In this document: piece after piece, positions 1 through 5,130 of the stretch
Layout: the number at the start of each line of letters is the position of its first letter
Numbering within the stretch: position 1 is the first letter of the stretch
Source of the DNA: Tangfeifania sp.
GTDB lineage: Bacteria; Bacteroidota; Bacteroidia; Bacteroidales; Prolixibacteraceae
Assembly (NCBI GenBank): GCA_018400515.1
Contig: JAGYMR010000209.1
Span: 1 to 5,130 of the forward strand
Length of the DNA: 5,130 nt
Reading direction: 5' to 3'
Made by a program: the position numbers and the translations under genes
Notes under the pieces: model-generated
Told to the model about the DNA's origin: nothing
Database searches by the model: none
Seen by the model: only the letters and a program-made list of their open reading frames with translations

Positions 1-1017
1 ACCTCGCTCGCTGTAAAGAACCATTTCAATAGCACCGAGGGCGGGTTGATTGCCTTTTATAATTTCGGGGATCACCAGTTTACAGACGGATGGAAATCGA
101 ATGATTACCATGCCGGTGTCAGTCTTTATCAGGGATTGCAGCTATTCCACGGCAACAGGATCACCCTCGGGGCGGACTACAAAACCGTGGGAGGTATTGC
201 GAACAAGGGGATGGCGGCAGATGAGTGGCAGAGTGTCTGGGACCTTGCAGGTTATTCGTATGTCCAGCAAACGTTTTTCGAAAAGCTGACCCTGAGTGCC
301 GGATTGCGGCTGGAAAACAACTCCATGTATGGACTCGAAACCATTCCCCAAACCGGATTCTCCTTTCACCCCAACAACCAAACAACCTTTAAAGGCTCGT
401 GGTCGAAAGGATTCCGGAGTCCCTCGCTGATGGAACTCTACCTTTATGCTCCGAACCCCGACCTGGAACCGGAAAATTTATCCAATTATGAAATTGGTAT
501 CACCAGGAACAGCGCCAACGGGAAAGTAAGGACCGGGCTGACCCTGTTCATCATTGAAGGGAAAAACCTGATCGAGGTAAGGCCGAATGATGACGGCCCG
601 CCTCCCTTAAAAAGGCGGAATGTAGGTTCATTTTCAAACAAAGGAGTTGAAGCGGAATTTTCCTGGCAGGCAACCGGGCATCTGAATTTTTCATCCAACT
701 ACAGTTACATTCATCTTGACAAGCCACGGCTGGCGGCACCGAAACACCAGTTTTATTTTGAAGGCACTTTTTCAAAAAACAAGTTCCGGGCCAACCTCGC
801 TTTTCAGCAAATCTCCGATTTATATACCAAAACCGAAGGGGACGCACCTGTTAATGAAAGCTATAGCCTGGCCAACCTGATGCTTTCGTACAAACTGACA
901 AATAATATTGAATTTTACATTTCAGGAAAAAACCTCCTTGACCAGGAATACTCCATCAACTATGGATATCCCATGCCGGGGGCAACCGTTTTTACCGGAT
1001 TGAACATAGACTTTTAA
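1..1017 (+). CDS. TonB-dependent outer-membrane receptor, C-terminal beta-barrel (5' end outside window)
   Basis: The frame is open from base 1 to the TAA at 1015-1017, giving 338 residues of a gene that begins upstream; the TTG at 46 is internal and not a start. The visible part is beta-barrel only: alternating amphipathic strands with aromatic girdles, a GFRSPSLMELY segment followed by PDLEPENLSNYEIG (about residues 137-166), which is a hallmark of TonB-dependent receptors. Near the end is the conserved GKNLLDQEYSINYGYPMPG stretch, and the protein finishes in Asp-Phe, a terminal aromatic as expected for BAM-inserted barrels. The family imports chelated metals, cobalamin, sugars or other large nutrients using energy from TonB-ExbBD. 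The sequence resembles the BtuB/CirA-like class more than SusC, but the substrate cannot be told without the plug domain and neighbours. It converges on gldK with only 4 bases between stop codons. Family assignment is secure; substrate unknown. Confidence 0.93.
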   Translation, partial: TSLAVKNHFNSTEGGLIAFYNFGDHQFTDGWKSNDYHAGVSLYQGLQLFHGNRITLGADYKTVGGIANKGMAADEWQSVWDLAGYSYVQQTFFEKLTLSAGLRLENNSMYGLETIPQTGFSFHPNNQTTFKGSWSKGFRSPSLMELYLYAPNPDLEPENLSNYEIGITRNSANGKVRTGLTLFIIEGKNLIEVRPNDDGPPPLKRRNVGSFSNKGVEAEFSWQATGHLNFSSNYSYIHLDKPRLAAPKHQFYFEGTFSKNKFRANLAFQQISDLYTKTEGDAPVNESYSLANLMLSYKLTNNIEFYISGKNLLDQEYSINYGYPMPGATVFTGLNIDF

Positions 1018-1021
1018 ACAT

Positions 1022-2380
1022 TTACCTGCTCCGGAGGTCACTTTTAAAAGAAGTGCGGGCGCACCGGAAGCCGATGTAGGATTTGGTGGTATCCTGGTAT
1101 TCGAAGCTCCGGGTCGAGGTCCGGATAAAATAGGCCACATCCTTCCAGGAACCACCGCGGATCACTTTCCGCTTCAGCTGGGGCGGGTCGTCGGGACGGG
1201 CATCGTATTCCATTTCGGGGTTGAGGTCATGCATCACTTCATAAGCACCCTCGTAGAAAGCCGTGTTGGTCCATTCCGCCACATTCCCGGCCATGTCATA
1301 CAACCCGAAATTGTTGGCATCGAACCGACCCACTTTCATGGCCGTGGTTGTTGTGGGACTGTCGGCCACATAATTCCCCCGCAACGGTTTAAAATTGGCC
1401 ACAAAGCACCCTTCAATATTCCGGGTATAATAGCTGCCCCAGGGATACAATGTATTGTTCAGACCTCCCCGCGCAGCCATTTCCCATTCCGTTTCGGTGG
1501 GCAGCCGGTAGTCATGGGCAGGGGTCTCATTCAACCGGCTGCTGAATTCCTTCTTCAGCTGTGTCCGCCAGTGGCAAAAAGCGCGTGCCTGCTTCCAGTT
1601 AACACCCACCACCGGATAATCGTCAAAAGCCACGTGGGAAAAATATTTTCTTGTAAAGGGTTCGTTATAAGTATAGGTAAAGTCACGGATCCAGCACAAC
1701 GTGTCGGGGTATACCGGCACACTTTCATGCATCAGGAAAGAACTCCGGTTGACCACGGGGACGGTTTCCCCCGCCTCATTAACAACCGTTCCTTCGTATT
1801 TACCGGTTTCAAAGTTGTATCTGTTTCGGGAACGGGCAGCCTGCTTATAATCAACCCAGTCATATTCATAGATCAGCTTCCGGGTGTCGATCTCCCGCTT
1901 AAAAAACATCCGCTCCTCTTCGGGAATGTAAAGATCCTCCATGGCCATTTGATAATCAGGATCATCCCATTCAATTTTTTCACTCCAGTCAATGACAGGT
2001 TCATCAAAGGGCACGCCACGGGGATCTTCAGTGACCACAAAATCGGTATAGGTCTGCCCCAGCAATTTCCGGGCTATCGAATCCCGCACCCAGTAGACGA
2101 ATTGACGGTATTCGTTGTTGGTTATTTCCGTATCATCCATCCAGAAGGATTCCACAGAAACCCGTTTGGTTATTCCCGGCTTTTTTTTCACCTCTTCCCC
2201 CGAAGGTCCCCGCACGAAGGAACCCCGCTGAATGAATACCATTCCGTAAGGGGTAGGCTCAAACCAATTTTTCGATTTTCGCTCTCCCCCCGGAAGGAAT
2301 TGATTGATTTCATTCCGGCACGAAGGAAAAAGCAATCCCGCACTCATAAGAAAATAAAATATTGCTTTTTTCAATCCCAT
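1022..2380 (-). CDS. gldK: T9SS outer-membrane ring lipoprotein GldK (PorK family, SUMF1/FGE-like fold)
   Basis: 452 residues, about the usual length for GldK/PorK. The N-terminus (MGLKKAIFYFLMSAGLLFPSC) is a lipoprotein signal with the likely lipidated Cys at 21; the lipobox (F-P-S-C) is loose but acceptable in this phylum. The FGE-like domain starts near residue 46 (GMVFIQRGSF) and includes ESFWMDDTEITNNEYRQFVYW (about 77-97), DYPVVGVNWKQARAFCHWRT (254-273), RLPTETEWEMAARGG (292-306), GLYDMAGNVAEWTNTAF (359-375) and VIRGGSWKD (406-414). The RDSIAR segment (99-104) and the long insert at about 105-250, ending in YPDTLCWIRDFTYTYNEP, mark it as GldK and not GldJ or a general sulfatase activator. 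The GNVAEW motif is followed by Thr-Asn, without the catalytic Cys of true formylglycine-generating enzymes, so a structural role is expected. GldK forms the periplasmic ring with GldN at the outer membrane. It lies 201 bp after gldN, whereas in Flavobacterium and Porphyromonas it precedes gldL/porL. No clear Shine-Dalgarno precedes the ATG. Confidence 0.93.
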   Translation of the reverse strand: MGLKKAIFYFLMSAGLLFPSCRNEINQFLPGGERKSKNWFEPTPYGMVFIQRGSFVRGPSGEEVKKKPGITKRVSVESFWMDDTEITNNEYRQFVYWVRDSIARKLLGQTYTDFVVTEDPRGVPFDEPVIDWSEKIEWDDPDYQMAMEDLYIPEEERMFFKREIDTRKLIYEYDWVDYKQAARSRNRYNFETGKYEGTVVNEAGETVPVVNRSSFLMHESVPVYPDTLCWIRDFTYTYNEPFTRKYFSHVAFDDYPVVGVNWKQARAFCHWRTQLKKEFSSRLNETPAHDYRLPTETEWEMAARGGLNNTLYPWGSYYTRNIEGCFVANFKPLRGNYVADSPTTTTAMKVGRFDANNFGLYDMAGNVAEWTNTAFYEGAYEVMHDLNPEMEYDARPDDPPQLKRKVIRGGSWKDVAYFIRTSTRSFEYQDTTKSYIGFRCARTSFKSDLRSR

Positions 2381-2413
2381 GGATGGCCGGAAAATTAAAG
2401 TTTAACTCGGTTG

Positions 2414-2422
2414 CAAAGAATA
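2414..2422 (-). promoter_or_regulatory. Weak candidate -7 element for gldK (TATTCTTTG)
   Basis: The Bacteroidota housekeeping promoter has a -7 box TAnnTTTG. The minus strand here reads TATTCTTTG, which matches except for one extra base between TA and TTTG. It ends 33 bases before the gldK ATG, a suitable distance for a short 5' leader. No TTG/TTTG -33 box is found at the normal spacing upstream, so the call is tentative. Confidence 0.2.
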
Positions 2423-2462
2423 AACGCTGCAAAAAAGGGAGATCGAAGAAAACCTTTTCAGT

Positions 2463-2489
2463 GAGGTTCCCGGTTTTTGACCTCCGGGA
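2463..2489 (-). repeat. Overlapping inverted repeats (competing hairpins) in the gldN-gldK gap
   Basis: On the plus strand TCCCGG (2468-2473) is complementary to CCGGGA (2484-2489), giving a 6-bp stem with a 10-base loop. GAGGT (2463-2467) is complementary to ACCTC (2480-2484), giving a second 5-bp stem. The arms interleave and share base 2484, so the two stems compete, or would form a very tight pseudoknot with almost no connecting loops. In the gldN-gldK transcript this could be a processing or attenuation element. No U-tract follows directly, so it is not a standard intrinsic terminator. Confidence 0.4.
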
Positions 2490-2581
2490 TCAGTTTTCAT
2501 GAAGGATTCCATCACTTCTTGTAATAATGGATCATCCCCAAAAAATGAAAACCAAAGGCTTCCCTGTAAAATGAAAAGATT

Positions 2582-3433
2582 CTAATATTCCCAAAGATCC
2601 TGTTCAAAGTTAAATATCTCCTCTTCAATTCGTTTAGATTCCAGCATAGCCTCTTTTCCACTCAGGTAGGCGCTGATATCACGGTTGTTATACACATTGG
2701 ATTCTTTCACCACATAACTGTGAAAAAACCGTTTAATAAACAGCTCATCGTAGGACATGGACTGTGCCTCATTGTAAGGATTCAGCACGGCGTTGGTTGC
2801 CAGCAGGTCCCGGACTTCGGGATAATAGACCCAGAACACTTTTTGCCGCTGCACCTGCCCTGACTCATCATTTTCCCGCACAAATTCGCGAATGGGGCAG
2901 ATGCCGATAATGCGCACATTCAGGGTAGAGGCCTGCTTATCGAAGTACCACTCTTCCTTAACCATGTATTGTTTGATTTCGGTAGGCCGGATCTCGGCTT
3001 CAATGGAAACCTCCTTTCGCTCACCGGTATCGAAATCAATAACCTCCTCAGTAGTTGCTTCGGCACCGAAGACTTCCTGTACCTGTTCAAAGGTCATGGG
3101 AACTTTAAAATCATCACCAACACGTGCATCGTACGGAGTGATCTGCCCGCTTTCAATCCCTTCCAGCAACAAGGTGATCAGGTTTTGCCTGCCATCCATC
3201 TCCTGAGTGGGATAATACAGCGTCAGGTTCATTTTTTCACGCAAGTCAATAATGCGCCATATCTTCTTTGACCAGAAAACATCGGCCTCCCTGACGGTAG
3301 GCAGAGGCATGGGTTTTCGCTCGGAAATATTCGTCTTTTTATAAGCACCATTAATGATCTGGGCATTCGCTGTTTTTCCCACCAGTGCCAGTACAAAAAC
3401 AATTCCTCCAAGACAAACAATTAACTTCTTCAT
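2582..3433 (-). CDS. gldN: T9SS periplasmic ring protein GldN (PorN family)
   Basis: 283 residues from the ATG at 3431-3433. I chose this start, not the ATG 60 bases upstream, because it gives a clean type I signal peptide (MKKLIVCLGGIVFVLALVGKTANA, cleavage after Ala24 before Gln) and sits 4 bases after the gldM stop; the longer form would overlap gldM and put 20 unrelated residues before the signal. Family features: the READVFWSKKIWRIIDLREKMN segment (48-69), a PMTFEQV segment (112-118), KEEWYFDK (159-166) leading to RIIGICPIREF (174-184), the WVYYPEVRDLL strand (201-211), FIKRFFHSYVVKESN (232-246) and the C-terminal FNFEQDLWEY typical of GldN/PorN. Mature GldN binds GldK to form the ring on the periplasmic side of the outer membrane, which is contacted by the GldM periplasmic domains. 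It has no usable Shine-Dalgarno, so translation probably couples to gldM. It is shorter than the F. johnsoniae and P. gingivalis proteins as I recall them, but both conserved ends are present. Confidence 0.95.
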   Translation of the reverse strand: MKKLIVCLGGIVFVLALVGKTANAQIINGAYKKTNISERKPMPLPTVREADVFWSKKIWRIIDLREKMNLTLYYPTQEMDGRQNLITLLLEGIESGQITPYDARVGDDFKVPMTFEQVQEVFGAEATTEEVIDFDTGERKEVSIEAEIRPTEIKQYMVKEEWYFDKQASTLNVRIIGICPIREFVRENDESGQVQRQKVFWVYYPEVRDLLATNAVLNPYNEAQSMSYDELFIKRFFHSYVVKESNVYNNRDISAYLSGKEAMLESKRIEEEIFNFEQDLWEY

Positions 3434-3437
3434 TTTT

Positions 3438-5048
3438 CTAACGAATTTTAAACGATATTGGGTCAAGATTGCGGGATTCGCCATCATCACCAACCGCTTT
3501 AATATTTGCGATATACACCAAACTGTTCGGATTTAACCGGGTAAATTGCTCTTTTTGCTCTTCGGTAAACCGGTTGGAGTTGGATTCAAAAATATTGACA
3601 TACCCTCCACCTGCGGAGACCTGGACATTGAACCCGGTAACGGTATATTTAAAATCGAAATCAAAGTCCTCCAGTACGGCCATCACGCCCTCTTCCACCA
3701 TCAAGCGCTCTTTCCGGATGGTTCCGCCCGATTGTCCGGCCACCTGGGCAATCGGGTCCGGGACGCGCTTGACACGCCAGTCCGTTGCTCCAATAAGCCT
3801 ACGGTCTCCGCCGATATTGGCATAGACAGAAACAGTGGTCCTTCTTCCCTGTTCGTCCAGTTCATCGGGCCGGATAATGTAGTCAGTACCTTGCTTTACA
3901 ACCGTACCGTTGGTCATTTCCACCTGCAGGTTTTCCTGGGGGATTCCCCCGCCACCGACATCGAAGGGGTTATCGAGTCCCCTGTAAAAAACATTCATCC
4001 GTGTGGCAGACATGGTCACGCTCGGCCGGGTTACCTGATATTCCTGGCGGAAGGGATAATTCCGGACGATCCCGGCAGGTGTTTTATATTTAATGAGGCC
4101 GCTCCAGCTGAAAACGCCCGGTTCATCGGCCTGGGCCCGGTAGGTTGCCTTCCCGTCCCTTACGGGAACCTGCCGGTTGTTAATAATAATCTGGGGTTGC
4201 TGGGTGGTATCTTCGGCAGCCAGAAAAACTTCAGCTACGTACTCCTCTCCCTGGAGAACCAGGTTGGAATTGGGAATGACCCGTGCCCCCAGCTTATTGA
4301 ATTTAAATGACCCCGCATCGATCTGCGCAAACAGGTAATTGATAAGGTTGGCCTCCGAATTCTTCACATCGATCTGAATTTTGGAGATCAGGGTGAGAAC
4401 AGCGATCAACGGCTTGTTAAGGAAACGCTCCGATTCCCAGGTTTGACGCTCGCCGCCCTCCTTCATATCCACGGGCGGATCGGAAGTATCAAGGGCACGC
4501 TGCAGGGTATTCTTCAGTTCATCATCCCCCTCCTGAACCAGGGCGACCATGGTTTCCCGGAATTCCACCAACCGCTCTTTGAGCTGGGTGGCATGCCCCT
4601 GGGTCATCATATATTCGGAGGGCGCATTCAAATCATCTCCCTTATTCAGAATAAGTGTATCCCCCTCCTCCGTGACCAGATAAAAATCATCCGACTCCAG
4701 CGGATTTTCCGGACCGACGGTTTTACAACCCGAGTCTCTGACCAGGTTCTCTTTCAGTTGGACCAAATAGGAATTCATTTCGGTGGTCCGGGCCTTTACC
4801 TGGTCAGCCTTTTCCTTCCACTCCCCCACTTTGGCTTCATTTTCAGCATAAGCCTGCTCGAATGAGGAATAAATCTGGTCATTTTTCATGTCCACTGTCT
4901 TCAGGGTCTGAATAAGACTGGAGTCAACCACCTGAAATGCATCCAGCACCTCCGCCGCAACGTTTAACGCCAACATTGCGGTGAGAACAATGTACATCAT
5001 GTTTATCATTTTTTGCCGCGGAGTTTCCGGACAATTTTTTGCTGCCAT
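3438..5048 (-). CDS. gldM: T9SS/gliding motor periplasm-spanning protein GldM (PorM family)
   Basis: 536 residues, close to the family norm of about 510-530. A short cytoplasmic N-terminus with CPETPRQKMINMMY leads into one transmembrane helix (about 15-35, IVLTAMLALNVAAEVL) and the conserved LDAFQVVD. Arg11 and Tyr19 probably match the motor residues Arg9 and Tyr17 of Flavobacterium GldM. The periplasmic part follows the known four-domain plan: helical D1 (about 40-240, with charged helices at 55-105 and 153-187), then three beta-rich domains, D2 (about 245-340), D3 (about 342-428, starting RPSVTMSATRMNVFYRGLDNPFDV) and D4 (about 429-536, starting VPDPIAQVAGQSGG). GldM dimers pair with a GldL pentamer to make the proton-driven rotary motor and transmit force to the GldK-GldN ring. 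The start lies 18 bases after the gldL stop and has a fair Shine-Dalgarno; the stop is 4 bases before gldN. This indicates one transcriptional unit, gldLMN. Confidence 0.97.
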   Translation of the reverse strand: MAAKNCPETPRQKMINMMYIVLTAMLALNVAAEVLDAFQVVDSSLIQTLKTVDMKNDQIYSSFEQAYAENEAKVGEWKEKADQVKARTTEMNSYLVQLKENLVRDSGCKTVGPENPLESDDFYLVTEEGDTLILNKGDDLNAPSEYMMTQGHATQLKERLVEFRETMVALVQEGDDELKNTLQRALDTSDPPVDMKEGGERQTWESERFLNKPLIAVLTLISKIQIDVKNSEANLINYLFAQIDAGSFKFNKLGARVIPNSNLVLQGEEYVAEVFLAAEDTTQQPQIIINNRQVPVRDGKATYRAQADEPGVFSWSGLIKYKTPAGIVRNYPFRQEYQVTRPSVTMSATRMNVFYRGLDNPFDVGGGGIPQENLQVEMTNGTVVKQGTDYIIRPDELDEQGRRTTVSVYANIGGDRRLIGATDWRVKRVPDPIAQVAGQSGGTIRKERLMVEEGVMAVLEDFDFDFKYTVTGFNVQVSAGGGYVNIFESNSNRFTEEQKEQFTRLNPNSLVYIANIKAVGDDGESRNLDPISFKIR

Positions 5049-5053
5049 ATTGT

Positions 5054-5060
5054 TCCCTTC
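5054..5060 (-). promoter_or_regulatory. Ribosome binding site of gldM
   Basis: The minus strand reads GAAGGGA ending 5 bases before the gldM ATG (5046-5048). It is a partial but well-placed Shine-Dalgarno and supports this start. gldN and gldK have nothing comparable, so it is the only convincing ribosome site in the window. Confidence 0.6.
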
Positions 5061-5066
5061 TTAAAA

Positions 5067-5130
5067 TTACTTCTTGTAGCTCATCGCACCCAACATATTT
5101 CCGTAAATGGTATTCAGTGCGTCCAGGTTT
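5067..5130 (-). CDS. gldL: T9SS/gliding motor inner-membrane protein GldL, last 20 codons only
   Basis: Reading the minus strand from 5129, the frame stays open to the TAA at 5067-5069 and ends LDALNTIYGNMLGAMSYKK. The LNxxYGNMLxAM pattern is the conserved C-terminal end of GldL/PorL, and the position directly before gldM matches the universal gldL-gldM order. GldL supplies the two-helix inner-membrane subunits of the motor, which carry the proton-coupling glutamate; that part lies outside the window. The fragment is too short for the feature to be called on similarity alone, but sequence pattern and synteny agree. Confidence 0.88.
   Translation of the reverse strand, partial: NLDALNTIYGNMLGAMSYKK

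Larger units (their letters stand above)
2381..2581. other. Non-coding gap between gldN and gldK
   Basis: The 201 bases hold no plausible gene. Read in the direction of transcription (minus strand), they contain two copies of TTTTCATTTT 26 bp apart (plus-strand copies of the complement at 2542-2551 and 2568-2577), two overlapping GC-rich inverted repeats at 2463-2489, and a promoter-like TATTCTTTG close to gldK. I see no hairpin followed by a strong U-tract just after gldN, so read-through from gldN into gldK is possible. The gap may also hold a separate promoter for gldK. Confidence 0.6.

Noticed and set aside
46..48. TTG at 46 as the start of the receptor gene
   Set aside because: The frame is open back to base 1 with barrel-like sequence, and a complete TonB-dependent receptor needs a plug domain and about 300 or more further residues upstream.
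1022..2380. Formylglycine-generating enzyme (sulfatase activator)
   Set aside because: The fold matches, but the catalytic Cys after the GNVAEW motif is missing and the long GldK-specific insert is present, so it is the T9SS structural lipoprotein.
1229..2398. 389-codon open frame on the plus strand opposite gldK
   Set aside because: It lies wholly antisense to gldK, which has clear family motifs. The translation is rich in His, Ile, Phe and Pro without any recognisable domain, typical of a shadow frame.
3434..3493. N-terminal 20-residue extension of gldN to an upstream ATG
   Set aside because: It overlaps the end of gldM and would bury the signal peptide; the Met at 3431-3433 gives a normal secreted GldN.
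3546..4310. 254-codon open frame on the plus strand opposite gldM
   Set aside because: Antisense to strongly conserved GldM D2-D4 coding sequence, with no ribosome site or recognisable motif; it is a by-product of codon bias.
1..5130. CRISPR arrays, tRNA or rRNA genes, insertion sequences, attachment sites
   Set aside because: No regularly spaced repeats, RNA gene signatures, transposase-like coding sequence or paired terminal repeats were seen; nearly all of the window is accounted for by five coding regions.

Overview
The window comes from a member of the Bacteroidota. The main evidence is a run of core type IX secretion system (T9SS, Por/Gld) genes, which are essentially restricted to that phylum. 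A TonB-dependent outer-membrane receptor and weak Shine-Dalgarno signals fit the same picture. The sequence does not fix the genus. An environmental or marine Bacteroidales/Marinilabiliales-like or related lineage is possible, but that is inference.

Layout, left to right. Positions 1-1017 (+) hold the C-terminal 338 residues of a TonB-dependent receptor whose N-terminal plug domain lies outside the window. Four bases after its stop, converging tail to tail, is gldK (1022-2380, -), an outer-membrane lipoprotein with a non-catalytic sulfatase-modifying-factor (FGE/SUMF1) fold. A 201-bp non-coding gap (2381-2581) follows, carrying overlapping inverted repeats and a weak promoter-like element. 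Then come gldN (2582-3433, -), gldM (3438-5048, -) and the last 20 codons of gldL (5067-5130, -). The transcription order is gldL > gldM > gldN > gap > gldK, with spacings of 18, 4 and 201 bases.

How the genes work together (established for the family). GldL and GldM form the inner-membrane motor driven by the proton motive force. GldM spans the periplasm and contacts the ring made by GldK and GldN on the inner face of the outer membrane. Together they power secretion of proteins with T9SS C-terminal signals and, in gliding species, surface motility. The receptor is transcribed from the other strand and is probably functionally unrelated (nutrient or metal-chelate uptake).

This is mostly a conserved core region and I see no undescribed system in it. 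The points most worth a second look are the position of gldK after gldN instead of before gldL, an in-frame A8 slippery tract early in gldK, and the competing inverted repeats in the gldN-gldK gap.
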